From Azolla caroliniana (Eukaryota > Polypodiophyta), in NCBI GenBank assembly GCA_043228905.1, contig JBHGNT010000018.1:17484001-17548000 (forward strand): DNA of 64,000 nt, in the 5' to 3' direction. A program made the translations under genes and the position numbers. A model generated the notes under the pieces. It saw nothing but the letters and a program-made list of their open reading frames with translations. It had not been told where the DNA came from and searched no databases. Shown one piece after another: positions 11,141 through 21,675 of this stretch. Positions within the stretch are counted from its first letter, which is position 1; each line of letters begins with the position of its first letter.

Positions 11141-12420
11141 ACTATTTAGTGTCCCATAAATTAAGATGTTAGGAGGATCTCTATTAATCACTAACACAAT
11201 GATTGTATTCAATTCTATAGAATGCTCAAACCATTATAGCCATTCCACACTATATGATAAAGTGGCATGTCTCTACCGTTTTAGCATGGAGAGGCTCGTC
11301 GCTAAAGGAATTGGCAAGGTTCCTGAGGTTAAACAGCTCGACATGGACAAGGCAAAGCTAATGTATGTGCTACTTTTCTGATTAAAATGGGGATTTTTGA
11401 AGTTCCATCAAAGGCAAACATTATGTTACCTGGCATTTGTAGAACTAAGCATGAATGCTTGGATTATGGATATATTGGCGAATGATCGAAGGGAGAGAGT
11501 CTCTGTCATATCTGTGAGGACTTACAATGGTGACTTCACCACTGAGTGTGTGATCCAAGAAACCTATAATGATAATAATAGTAATAACTCCACAACTGGC
11601 AATCTGCGTTATATGATTTTTTCTTGTGGAGTACCGAAAACCCTAATAACTATAATTATAATCAGAGCAATGTGACCTTCTTCTTGTTGAAAGTGTTCTC
11701 TGATCTGCACTTGGTCATTCTAGGTAAGAAGAAGACAAAGCAATGAACGTATGATTCGAGTTGACTTGATATTGGCGTACATTGTAAAAAGGCATGATCC
11801 ACTAAATTCTTTAAACACATCGGAAGTACTCAGGAACCTGTTTTGCATAACTAGAAAAGAATGGCACAGAACAACATCTCCTCGGCTTTTGCATCAACAG
11901 CTTTACAAAGCCATTCAATCTTTGTAGCAGTGTCTCCAACCCTTGCACATGAGATAATGAAATGAATGAGAACAAGAGCAGCAAATTACAAGAACAAGAA
12001 TCCCCACCCTTCGAGGTGAAGAATGCATATGATCACCAGAAGTCGAGACAGTTGATTCGATGCGACTGTACCCCTCTGAGCTGAAAGTTAGGGTTTTCCG
12101 AGTTCAAATTGATTTAGATGCAACCAAAGAATAAAGGCATTAGAGCAATAACAGTTGTCCATGTAAAGGTGCCTAACCTCAGAAACCTTGCCTATTCCTT
12201 TAGCGACAAGACTGTCCATGCTAAGATACTAGGAACATGCCATTTTACCATATAACGTGGAAGGGATTCTATGGGATTCAATAGAATCATTGGTTTCATT
12301 TAGATAATTGGTTAATTACATCAAGATTTGGAGAGATCCACCTAACAGCTTATAAAGACACTAAACTGCAGGTTATAAGGTGATACTACAAGGAGATCAT
12401 TTTCCGTGGCAACATCAGGC
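11080..12420. repeat. Internal inverted repeat within block A
   Basis: Positions 11084-11370 (+) match 12150-12420 read in reverse, with the axis near 11750. Both arms carry the ATEDD/ATEND-type histone-deacetylase-like segment and the conserved MERLVAKGIGKV-type segment (the second arm diverged). The sequence between them includes 11430-11700, itself an inverted copy of 2886-3200. The structure is present again at 34300-35640. Confidence 0.75.
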
Positions 12421-12644
12421 TCATCAGAAACTCAGGGAAATGTGTCCTGGCATCCTTATATGTCTTCATTCTTCCTAGAACGCTCAGCAGATCTGAAGTG
12501 TGTCCTTTCTGCATAACATTTATGAAAAACGAGTGACTATGATTGTAAACGTCAATGTTAATACGTAACTCAAATGACTATCTTCTTTGTTGCATTTAAA
12601 ATTTGTCCTACTCAGAAAACCCTAACCTTCAAGCATTTGTACGC

Positions 12645-12680
<36 letters not shown>

Positions 12681-13039
12681 ATGGTGTAAATCACATGTCT
12701 ATATTTCGTTAAGGATTTAGAAGGAGGTTATTGACCATCTCTGCTGGTAATACTTGGGTACATTCTGTTTGTCCTCCTGTTTGGTTTAGGTTGTGAGATC
12801 ATGTCTTTACCGTATGTCTATTGAATATGTCTATTGCGTGAAACCCCTTTAATAATTGATGGAAAAGAGTGACCTGACTGTTTGAATGATTAGTGAAATA
12901 GAACAATATTAGAATCTACATTAAGCGATTATTAATTGATTAAATGTGACAAGTTCTGGTATTTGTATACATCCTGCATGGATGAATGAGATGTAAGAAA
13001 ACGAGAAAGAGAATGTTCTACTAAAAAAAAGAGAAAAAA
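12421..13039. other. Downstream part of histone deacetylase-like unit, no gene
   Basis: Colinear with 59000-59330 (reversed), and followed by a GA microsatellite at about 12650-12678. The stretch 12820-12900 is the source-like version of the tandem repeat at 58000-58260. No coding sequence is supported. Confidence 0.5.
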
Positions 13040-13476
13040 AATGGAAAATAAGAAAACGAGTGCATCCCAGCCGTTGATAAAACAAAACATTTCTAGAAAA
13101 ATAAAAGGACGGCATCCAGCCCATCGGAGCCGTGCGCCGTCGGATGGACGTCAGGATCCGACAACCCACGATTGCGTACACAAAACGCGAAACTGTCTTC
13201 TGCCCTTTTTCCGACAGAAGAACAGTAGAGACAAAGCATTTCGAACACAGACAGAAAGAGAAAGAAGAGAGCCTTTGAACACCATCGCCACCCATTCATC
13301 GAGACGGCCTGAACAGCAGTTGCCTTGCAGAGTAAGGAGGAACCCACATTCTTAATATATGGAAATGACAAAATTACCTGCAGAATCGTATCAGACTTGT
13401 CAATCGTATACTAGTTAGTAGGGTAGGACATTACCTGCAGAATCGTATCTGATCAATTGTCGATCGTTCTAATAGG
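13040..13476 (+). promoter_or_regulatory. Upstream and 5-prime UTR region of the left Dof-like gene
   Basis: The segment is conserved at 53540-53900 upstream of the right gene, and its first 200 bp also at 33445-33660, where no gene follows. A 5-prime UTR intron is likely: the right copy has a CAGG|GTAAGG donor (the left reads CAGAGTAAGG) and both have an AG just before the ATG (left AATAG|GATG). No clear TATA box was assigned. Confidence 0.5.
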
Positions 13477-15659
13477 ATGGCTCCTGCTGGCGTAGACAGA
13501 GATACCCAAATCATTCCTAATGATGAATTCGCAGGATTACTATTACATGAGACGGAAGTGGAAGACTTCCAACAGTTGGTGCTTCAATTGCTCCACCAAA
13601 CAGAAGATGATGAATCAATCAGGGTTGACTCCTTGGAACTTCCCGTCACATCAACGTCCCACGACAATGTGGACATATATGCAGATGAGCTGGAGCAATT
13701 CCTGCTCCTGCACCAGGAAAATCAAGAGATACCTGAAGCTCTGACATCCGCAGGTCCATTAGGAGCTTCCAATATCAATAAATGTGTGCGAATAAAAATA
13801 GTAAACATGTTTCTGAAATGTTTATGCACGATACAGCTGCAGCGGGTTCCACAGAATCTCCCGTCACATCTGTCTGCATAATTGAAGACAGTCGTGAAGA
13901 TCCACCAGCTCTGAGATCAGCAGGTGAATTAGGAAACTCCTGCTTTCCCATTCTGTTAATATATGCAGAGACCCAATACCTAAATCATTTTCTAACTTAT
14001 ATCATGACGTTGCAGCTGGGCAAATCAATATGGGCAAATGACTAAATCATTTTCTAACTTGTATATAGATTATGAAGCTGGAGCTGGTTCTACAGGGCCT
14101 CCTATCACATCAATTTCAGATATGTATGCAGGGGATCTGGAGGAGCAATTATTACGCCTTCTTGAGGAAGACCAAGAAATAATCGAAGGGATTCCTGAAT
14201 ATCCTTCCCCAGCGACATCAGCAGGTGAATTAATAGCTTCTGCTCATAACTGCAATGTCAATATAATGCATCGATAAATTGAGTACATAACTTTCTAACT
14301 TATATTAGATCGTAAAGCTGCAGCTGGTTCTATAGAGGCTCCCATCAGACCATTTGCTGACAATTATGTAGAGGAGGTAGGGCTTAATGAAGATCATGAA
14401 AGAATTGAATGGAATTTTGAATATCCTCCAGCTCAGACATCAGAAGGTGAATTTGTAGTTTCTGGGCATAAGTACAATCTCAGTCAATATGGGCAAATGA
14501 CTAAATAATCTTCTAACTATTATATAGATCATGATGCTGCAGTTGGTTCTACAGAGCCACCCATCACATCATTTTCGGATATATATGCAGAGGATCTGGA
14601 GCAGCAATTACTGCTCCTACTTGATGAAGACCATGAAATAATGGAAAGGGGTCCGGAATATCCTCAGGCAGTAGCGACATCAGCAGGTGAATTAGTAGCT
14701 TCTGCTCATAACTACAATGTGAATAGGGAGTGCATTGGTAAATTGACTCCATAACCTTCTAACTTATAATAGATCGTAACGCTGCAGTTGGTTCTACAAA
14801 AGCTCCCATGAATAATGCTCAAGATGATTTTCTACTTGAAGAGCTGCAGCAGCAGACAAATGGCACAACCATGATTGAGGTGATGAAGGCAGAGTTGGCT
14901 GCGATCCTGCTAAATGCCGAAGGCGGGTTGAAGAAGAGGCTGAGCGCACCAATGACGACTACCCAATTCAAGGTGTTGGACGCCTTTTTCAAGATTGGTC
15001 TGCCTACATTACCATTATGCCCTCATTGCAAGACGAATGTCCACGTAGAATTCCGATATTTTAACAACCGAACGAAGACTCGGTTGGTTCAGCCTCGCTT
15101 CGGCTGCAAGGTGTGCTTTGCACCACCCCATTCTCCGGAGAAAGAATGGAACCAGCAAAAGCAGGAGGAGAATGTGAATAATAGGAAGAAGCTCGAGTTT
15201 ACTCTTCACCAAGAGGAATTGGAAGTGCTGGTTGGTGCCTGGGGAGGGCTTCACGCGCTGGTGCAACGTTTCTGGTCGATGCCACATGTCATCGAAGTTC
15301 TGGAGGCCAACAAATTTATTCTGTGTAGCAGCCGCCGCCGCAAGTCTGAGAGTCCAACCAATTCATCGCCAAAGAGGAAGAGGAGATCGTGGGAGTCGAA
15401 GCAGGTCAATGATGGTGGTAGTACTGCTGAGAACATGATTGATCATCAGATGCCTCCTATTAGAGATCATCATGATGAGGATATGTTGTGGATGGAATCT
15501 TTTAATTCCATCATCGCAGCAGAGAGGCTAGGTAGTAGTTCTGCTGCCTATAGCCCTAGAAATACTAATCCTAACAATAATGATAGTGATTGGTATCATG
15601 ATTACTATATGAGTTGCAGCAACCTGAACAATAACAACATTGCTGCTTTCACTTGGTAA
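13477..15659 (+). CDS. Dof-like zinc-finger protein with tandem acidic exons, left copy
   Basis: Six exons fit GT-AG rules and one frame: 13477-13753, 13837-13923, 14069-14224, 14309-14446, 14528-14686 and 14773-15659, giving 567 residues. Every intron is phase 1. Exons 1-5 encode acidic segments with motifs such as YADELEQ and EYP...TSAG. The last exon has a C-x2-C-x25-C-x2-C finger (CPHC ... FNN ... QPR ... CKVC) that resembles the plant Dof finger but with four extra loop residues and no basic RYW tail. After it come a helical LEVLVGAWGGLHALVQRFW stretch, a basic PKRKRR nuclear-localisation-like motif and an Asn-rich C-terminus. The role is inferred: a nuclear DNA-binding regulator with an acidic activation region. 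It could instead be an unrelated zinc-ribbon protein. The degenerate remnant of one more exon lies at about 13994-14020. Confidence 0.72.
13994..14772 (+). repeat. Tandem exon-pair array, left gene (A-B-A)
   Basis: Type A exons (14069-14224, 156 bp; 14528-14686, 159 bp) alternate with type B (14309-14446, 138 bp). The A-to-A spacing is 459 bp. Each unit repeats the intron sequence ACTAAAT..TTCTAACTTATA..AG too, so duplication was genomic. A truncated B unit at 13994-14020 has lost its body. The last exon begins with a B-like sequence. Confidence 0.88.
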
Positions 15660-16137
15660 CTATCTTCTCAACTACATTAATATAATTACCAAGTTTGCTC
15701 ACAAAGGGGTTGATCTGCTGATGATGTTTGATATCGTTAAATGTTTGATGTTATATATAGATAAAGGTTTGACCTGCTTACTTTTACAATGATCAGTCAT
15801 TAATTCTTTTCTTATATTTATTTTACGGCTACTTGATTGCAGTACATATATACATGATATGATGTGTTCCTTGCAATTCTTTGTTTCTTAATCGCATCCA
15901 TTACTTCTGTTAAACTCTTCTTTTCATAACTGATTATCAACTGCATCTTCTTCTTCCAGAAATACGGGTTAGGTTTTTGTTAATTCATTAAAGAAGGCAT
16001 TTCAGCTAAATATATATGTATAACACATTCTATTTGCTCTTGCTCCTGGAAATCTTCAGTTCAGTATAACCCCCCCACAGGTCAAACGACAGACTGAAAT
16101 GTACAATAATTTTAAACTTTGAAATTTTCAATGCTTG
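15660..16137. other. 3-prime flank of left Dof-like gene
   Basis: AT-rich sequence conserved with 50160-50641 on the opposite strand, including the region just after the stop codon. No frame is supported. It probably contains the 3-prime UTR; no polyadenylation signal was assigned. Confidence 0.5.
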
Positions 16138-16830
16138 CAGGAGGATGCAAGGTGTGGTAATGTCTTTACTGTTGATATACAATATGGTAGCCATGGAATT
16201 ATACAATTACCCTGTATTGTTAAAGATACAATATGGTAACCTTGCAGTCATAGCATCTGGTGACTCTGGAATATGGAACCACCTCATAACATCTAGCCGT
16301 GATTGTTTCACATCCAATATGTCTGTTCAAGCTGCAAATACCATACCGCGTATAGTATCCAATATGCTCTGTGTTGTATCTTGAACTTCGCAACCACCAT
16401 CATATAATTGAGGGAGAGTGGCTGAGCAAATCCATGAGTCCTGCAGAGATCATGGATGGGGTTGCTGGCCGTGTCAACCATGCCATCTCTACACTTGAAA
16501 TGCTGATGTTGATTCTTATTATTTCAACATCTGGACCAAGCCAGGTGGTGCCCATACAGTATGTGGCTCAAAAGTCTGCCTGATATCATTTCCTTTGCAA
16601 TGCAGACAGAGCTCACAAGAATAGGTCTGTCATAGAAAGAAGAGAAGTGGAGCCACATGAGGAGAAGAAGTAGTAACAGCAGAAGTAGGGGAAAGAAAGA
16701 AAAAGTATGCAGGAAAGAAAGAAGAAGTATGCAAGATTTGGACTGATGATGATGATGATGATGATGGTATGAAATCTGCAGCTGTTTTGATCTGGGGCAG
16801 CTCCAACAAGAACCATAGAATCCTTCCTTG
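16138..16830 (+). pseudogene. Unidentified gene remnant, left copy of the zinc-knuckle locus
   Basis: The sequence matches 49530-50160 of the right arm in opposite orientation. Shared short frames (for example MQGVVMSLLL) are interrupted, and the left copy has an internal rearrangement near 16215-16300 relative to the right. The part that encodes two CCHC-type knuckles on the right is not present here. I do not recognise the parent gene. Confidence 0.4.
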
Positions 16831-17397
16831 CTGTTGTGACCTGTGTAGCAACTCCAGCTGAGAATAATTAATTCTAACTGTAAATAAATTAGTTATATGG
16901 GCAGCAAGAAGGAGGTGCTGATTGCAGCAAGAAGCAATGTATATGATTTTGGAAATCGTAATTTTTAGATTTTCCCTAAGATGGTCTTGTTTTGCTGAAG
17001 CCCAAATATCATGGAAGGATATGTATACATATTTGCATGACTCCCTAGAATAAAGTAGGACATTTGGCCTTAGGATTGATGCAACCAGGGACGTGTTCTC
17101 AGAAGATATAGCTCCAACAATCATTTGTGATCACGTCCATTATGACCGCAAGACATGTAGAATTTGCATTTTATCTTATTTGCGTGAATAAATTACAATC
17201 TCATAATCATGTTTATCAATAAGGTCATTTGGGTGTGATTTTGAAGAGTGATTTCAACGCAATGGATTAAAGATATCGGAGACTTGAATTGAGTGGAAAC
17301 AAAATCAACATCATGTGGGAAGCATTTAAGGTTTACCATAACGTATATTGTGTGGTTAGTGCATATATGGAGCCAACATCTACCATTGATGGATGTT
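16831..17397. repeat. Diverged repeat shared with 25320-26590
   Basis: Positions 16980-17397 are a direct, diverged copy of 25320-25880 plus 26341-26590; the latter is interrupted by a solo LTR. The part 16950-17040 also matches 48980-49060 in reverse. No coding function is supported. Confidence 0.65.
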
Positions 17398-18024
17398 GAC
17401 ATATTGACCCTTTGAGCCCTTATTGAGGAGGGCAAAGCCCATAGTAAGGGGATTTATTGTTGATTTGTGGATTTCTAAAAAAACCTTGACAATGAGACAT
17501 GCTCGCAGCTCATGCAACAATTAGATGCCCTCAACATCCTTATAAATATGCAATGGGGAATCTATCATTGCATGACTATGGTATCAGAAACAGAGCGGTC
17601 TCATGGTGGTCAGATGATGTGGGTAGCACAATTGAAGTAAAACAAGGATACCGTTTGTTACCTACTCTCTTTGGTCTTTATATAGATGAGGTGTCACATT
17701 ACATAGAGAGATTGAACAATCCAAGAGCATGGCTAGCATATATATCCATACAAATATTACTATATGTTGATGATATTGTGTCGATGGATAGATTGATAGC
17801 ATGTATATCCATATAAATATCTGTTGGGGATATTATGTTGTTGACACCCCCGAAAAGACTACAAAGGTATCGAAATGCCTTAAAAGTATTTTGTATGGAT
17901 AAAGATATCTAAATAAAACTAAAGTGATGGTATTTAATGCAACACGAGCATGAGGAACAAGATCAACCCCATAATTCTTCGTGGGTGAGGAAAAGGTAGC
18001 ATACGCACAATCCTCCAAGCACCA
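17398..18024 (+). mobile_element. LINE reverse transcriptase fragment
   Basis: The frame contains VKQGYRLLPTLFGLYIDEV and LLYVDDIV, matching the conserved QGCPLSP and Y-DD motifs of plant LINE reverse transcriptases, followed by KTKVMVFN and VGEEKVAY segments typical of the same domain. Stops and indels are present, for example after 17816. The fragment is cut at about 18024 by copia sequence. It is related to the minus-strand copy at 31100-32760. Confidence 0.75.
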
Positions 18025-20405
18025 AAGAATCCTTCTTGGAAGAGGAAAAGGTGGATCTCCGGACCTGAGTTCTAACGATGAGGTCAGCGAGGCTAAAATG
18101 CCTCCGGATGACAATGAAATCAAGACCCTCGACGAGAGTCCGATTTCATTTAGGCTAAGTGGACCGAACGAGCGACTGGGTTGGTTTGACCAGTCCAAAG
18201 AAGAGTCGGCGAGTAGTGGAGACTCAGCCGTGCATTCCCTGCGCAGGAAGCCAAGGAGACGGTTTACGCGAAAGGAAAAAGGGAAGAAGAAGATGCTGGA
18301 GTACGGCACGGATAAGGGCAAGTCGGATCGACACAAATCCGACTACGAGAAGAGAGATGACGGACCTTCGAGAGCGAAGTCCACGTCAGCCAAGAAAGCC
18401 TCAACATCGGCTAATGAGCAATTACGTCGATCTACCCGCCAGAAGAACCTTGTTGTGCGGTTCGAATACAACGAGTACATGGCGCATCACTATGCATACA
18501 TGACACATGTAGCGGAAGTGGGTGAGCCGGAGAGCTACGCAGAAGCGGCGAAGGACACAAATTGGCATGCCGCAATGGAGGAAGAGATGCGCGCATTGGC
18601 GAAGAATGAAACCTAGGACCTAGTAGACGCACCGAAGGGTGTGAAGCCGATCGGATGTAGGTGGGTGTACAAGGTCAAGTACAACACTAACGGCTCGATC
18701 AACTGATACAAGGCCCGGTTAGTAGCGAAAGGCTATGCGCAGCAATACGGCATCAACTACGATGAGATGTTTGCGCCAGTCGCAAAGATGACGACCGTCC
18801 GTGTTTTGCTTGAGGTAGCTACGGCGAAGGGGTGGCACTTACATCAGATGGATGTCAAGAATGCGTTCCTGTAAGGCGAGCTTGAGGAACAGGTGTACAT
18901 GGTACAACCCCCCGGATTTCACTTCGAAATGAACACCTTGGCGGTCTACCGGTTGAAGAAGAACCTTTACGAACTAAAGCAAGCCCCACGTGCTTGGAAC
19001 AGGAAAATCACTCAGCGATTGCGTCGGATGGGATTTGCAACGTCCAAATCGAACTCTTCCCTGTTCATTCGGCAAGGTTGACTCGGGCCGGTTAGTATTT
19101 TACTTTATGTTGATGACTTGGTCATCACCGGCGCCGACCTAGGTGAAATTGACCGTGTAAAGCTCCAGCTTGCGGCATCGCTGGACATGAAGGACCTGGG
19201 GGACCTTCACTACTTCCTCGGGATCGAAGTGATCCGTACCCCCAAAGGCATATTGATCAACCAACGACATTACGTGTTGGGTATGCTCTTCAAGTTTGGG
19301 ATGGCAGATTGTAAGTCAGTCTCGACTCCTCTAGATAGAACCGTCAAGCTTCGCCCCGACTTTGGAAAGGTTTGCGACCCAACGAGGTTCCTACAGATTG
19401 TCGGAAGCCTCATCTACTTGACTATCACTCGACCAGACCTCAGTTAGTCGGTCGGTGTGATTAGTCAGTTCATGGTGCGGAAAACTGAGGAGCCCCTACA
19501 GTGCGCACAACGCATACTCTGGTACGTCAGTGGCACAAAGGACGAGGGCCTACTATATCGGACCGATATTGCCGCGCAGTTAGTCAGTTACACCGATGTT
19601 GATTGGGCCGGAAACGCCGGCGATTGGCGATCCACATCCGGATTCGCGTTCTCTCTTGGGAGTGCTGCGATCGCGTGGAGTAGCAAGAAGCAGCCGACAG
19701 TTGCATTGTTGAGCACCAAAGCCGAGTATAGAGGAGCCGTTGTCGCAACATGCGAAGCCATCTGGCTGAAACGGCTACTTAAGGATTTGCGGATGGAGGT
19801 GTCCGATCCGACGACGATCTATTGCGACAACCTCAGCAACATCCAATTAGCGAAGAACCCTATCTTCCACGCCCAGACTAAGCACATTGAGGTGCACTAC
19901 CACTTTGTCCACGAGCGTGGCCTCTCTGGTGAAGTCGAACTTCAGTATGTTCCAATGGCTTGGCAGACTGCCGACATTTTCACCAAGCCTCTTGGTCTTG
20001 ACAAGTTGTGGCAATTCTCAGGTGCATTTGGGTTGTGACACCTTGATGTGCTGAACTTGAGGGGGAGAGAAGTCCCGGAAGACCACATAAGGGAGCAGGA
20101 AAGGAGCAGAAGAGACCATGACGCCGAGTCGGATGACGAATTCGATTTCGGGTCGGTTGAAGAAGCCGAGGGCGGATCCACGAAAGAGTTCAAAAGCGGA
20201 CGTGAGGGCAGCAGTCGAATGAAAGAGCCGAAGCCAACCAAGCATGGGGGAGATGAAGCTAACTCGAATGAGAGCGAAGACCGATCAGAGGAAGCCGATT
20301 CGGTTCGGAGACGCCGAATCAACCGAGGGCCAAGCGTAAGAAAGGGCAACCGAAGAGGCGCCAACACCGCGACAACAAGGGAGCTGAGAAGTGCTTGAGG
20401 GGGAG
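18025..20405 (+). mobile_element. Copia retrotransposon internal region, 5-prime truncated
   Basis: The frame starts in the linker between integrase and polymerase, then runs through reverse transcriptase ([28 protein letters not shown]) and RNase H (SYTDVDWAGN, SSKKQPTVALLSTKAEY, ADIFTKPLG), ending at 20038. It stays in one frame for about 2 kb; only five in-frame stops interrupt it (near 18614, 18704, 18871, 19079 and 19445), each explicable by a C-to-T or G-to-A change. Gag, protease and integrase are missing. A polypurine tract at 20394-20405 directly precedes the 3-prime LTR, and an identical 12-mer stands at 20056-20067. Confidence 0.9.
20048..20398 (+). CDS. Extra charged ORF between duplicated polypurine tracts of the copia element
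   Basis: A 116-codon frame, rich in Arg, Glu, Ser and Asp (for example RRDHDAESDDEFDFGS), lies after the RNase H stop and before the LTR. It is bracketed by two copies of CTTGAGGGGGAG, 338 bp apart. It has no similarity I recognise. It may be an extra gene of this lineage, or chance coding in a GC-richer stretch. Confidence 0.35.
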   Translation: MLNLRGREVPEDHIREQERSRRDHDAESDDEFDFGSVEEAEGGSTKEFKSGREGSSRMKEPKPTKHGGDEANSNESEDRSEEADSVRRRRINRGPSVRKGNRRGANTATTRELRSA

Positions 20406-20795
20406 TGTTGCAATACAAGCTCAACATTGGCCGGATCGGCTGTGCAAGCTAAGAACCGGATCGGTTGGGACCGATCAGTTAGGCCAAACCGGGTGCACAA
20501 ACTGGTGCGCAACAAGAAGTCGGAGCGATGCGTAAACCGCGAGGCCGTTGGAAAGATATTACGCGTAGGAATATATTTTGGAAGTTAGTGTGAAGCTCAT
20601 TTATGAGCATTGAAGTACGCGTCAATACTTCTGTTAGTCCATATGGACTTGTATAAAAGTGCTCATTGAGCACATTCTATGTACAAACTGAGTATTATTT
20701 TTTGAACAAATTGTGTGTGTGTGTCCAAGCTCTCCATTAAACCTGTGTTTTCCTACGTTCTGCTTCTGTTGCTTCCGCATGTTGTTCTTTTCACA
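20406..20795 (+). repeat. 3-prime LTR of the copia element (right end approximate)
   Basis: The LTR begins TGTTGCAATAC right after the polypurine tract. A TATA-like TATAAAAG at about 20652 and a TG microsatellite at 20713-20724 lie inside. The right boundary is uncertain and is placed before 20801, where homology to 44820 starts. No 5-prime LTR exists in the window. Confidence 0.6.
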
Positions 20796-20800
20796 AAATT

Positions 20801-21075
20801 AAACAAGGGAAAGACAACTTAGTAGAGATCAAGATCGAGAATTGAACAATACACCGAGAGAGAGAGAGAGACTCAAAGAAGTAGACAATGTCACTGTATT
20901 ATTCCTAAAGTTACTACAAAATGACAACACTCACATCATCATCATGACTTGAGGAATGTGTTTCTTTTGTTTGATGGAATTGGAACATAGTATGTGTTTC
21001 CTTTGTTCCATTTGAATTGGTGTGTAGGGTGGGATTGAGTTTGTAGGGTGCCATTGGAGGCCAATTGTGATATTT
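20801..21075 (-). repeat. LTR fragment related to 44487-44914
   Basis: Read in reverse, this matches 44508-44820, including the CT/GA-rich run and the flanking TGATGATGTGAGTG-like sequence. It lacks the last 20-35 bp of the LTR start and the end that carries the primer-binding junction. Confidence 0.7.
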
Positions 21076-21367
21076 TGCTACTGTACATACATTAAGAATG
21101 TTGTATAATATTTAGCTCCTGAGAAGGGTTCTATACTTTAGTAAAGTTAGTTACGGAAAGGGGATGAGAGAAATATTGTTGTATTTCCTATTTTTCTGAA
21201 CAGAACTGACGAAGGAAATAGAATGTCAATTTGCTAACCTAGGCTTCTGAACATACAATGTAGGGCCATCACAATTATCCTCAATGCTTTGTTCCTGTTT
21301 TTATTATTATGAATTATGAACAATTTGTAAGTTGGAGTTTGCCATTGCATGCAACAATACAAAGGTG

Positions 21368-21613
21368 TTAGATTAGAACACAGAATGACCAACCATGAAT
21401 GGGTACTAATTCGTAACCATGCAGGAAAAATGTGGTATTTAACTCACACATTGGTAGACAATGGTGGAAGCCACAATAAATTTGCATTGGAGACATGACC
21501 ACGATTTTCCTGTGGTAAAAATACATTTCAAGCACAACATGCACAATAACTTCCAATGGCGTCGAGTCGTACCTAGTGCTGGCGCGCTCGCTACAAGAGT
21601 TGACCCACCACAA
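21368..21613 (-). CDS. Conserved 81-residue ORF, left copy
   Basis: The minus-strand frame starts MWWVNSCSERASTRYDS and includes PMQIYCGFHHCLPMCEL. The mirror frame at 63285-63530 has the same length with two substitutions, which is also what neutral similarity of the block would give. A TATAAATA sequence (21668-21675 on this strand) lies 54 bp upstream of the ATG. No domain, signal peptide or family is recognised. It could be part of an LTR. Confidence 0.35.
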   Translation of the reverse strand: MWWVNSCSERASTRYDSTPLEVIVHVVLEMYFYHRKIVVMSPMQIYCGFHHCLPMCELNTTFFLHGYELVPIHGWSFCVLI

Positions 21614-21667
21614 GACAGAGTCTCGACGTAGTGAACAAGATGATGAAATGAGGGTAGCTATGCCTCT

Positions 21668-21675
21668 TATTTATA
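21668..21675 (-). promoter_or_regulatory. TATA-box-like motif upstream of 81-residue ORF
   Basis: TATAAATA on the minus strand, preserved at 63223-63230 in the mirrored block. The spacing to the downstream ATG would leave a short leader. Confidence 0.45.

Larger units (their letters stand above)
1..13241 (+). repeat. Left arm of large inverted duplication (block A)
   Basis: The stretch matches 33445-44437 read on the opposite strand. Paired positions sum to 46688-46769 from about 2650 to 13241 (for example 6732 with 40036, 11397 with 35323, 13041 with 33647), so the arms are colinear with under 100 bp of net indel. Several short reading frames are identical in the two arms. The arm holds histone-deacetylase-like fragments, a copia element and Dof-like pseudogene pieces. 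The window begins inside the arm, so its outer limit is unseen. The only large difference is a 2.3-kb segment (about 343-2648) missing from the right arm. Confidence 0.93.

Noticed and set aside
12921-13371. Minus-strand frames of 92 and 124 residues opposite the Dof-like gene promoter
   Set aside because: They are antisense to the conserved upstream region, include a T-rich run and have no family resemblance; the counterparts at 33296-33667 are the same shadows.
15015-15436. Minus-strand frames within the last exon of the left Dof-like gene
   Set aside because: They are overlapped by the well-supported exon and reappear only because the core is duplicated.
17833-18336. 167-residue minus-strand frame
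   Set aside because: Antisense of LINE and copia coding sequence.
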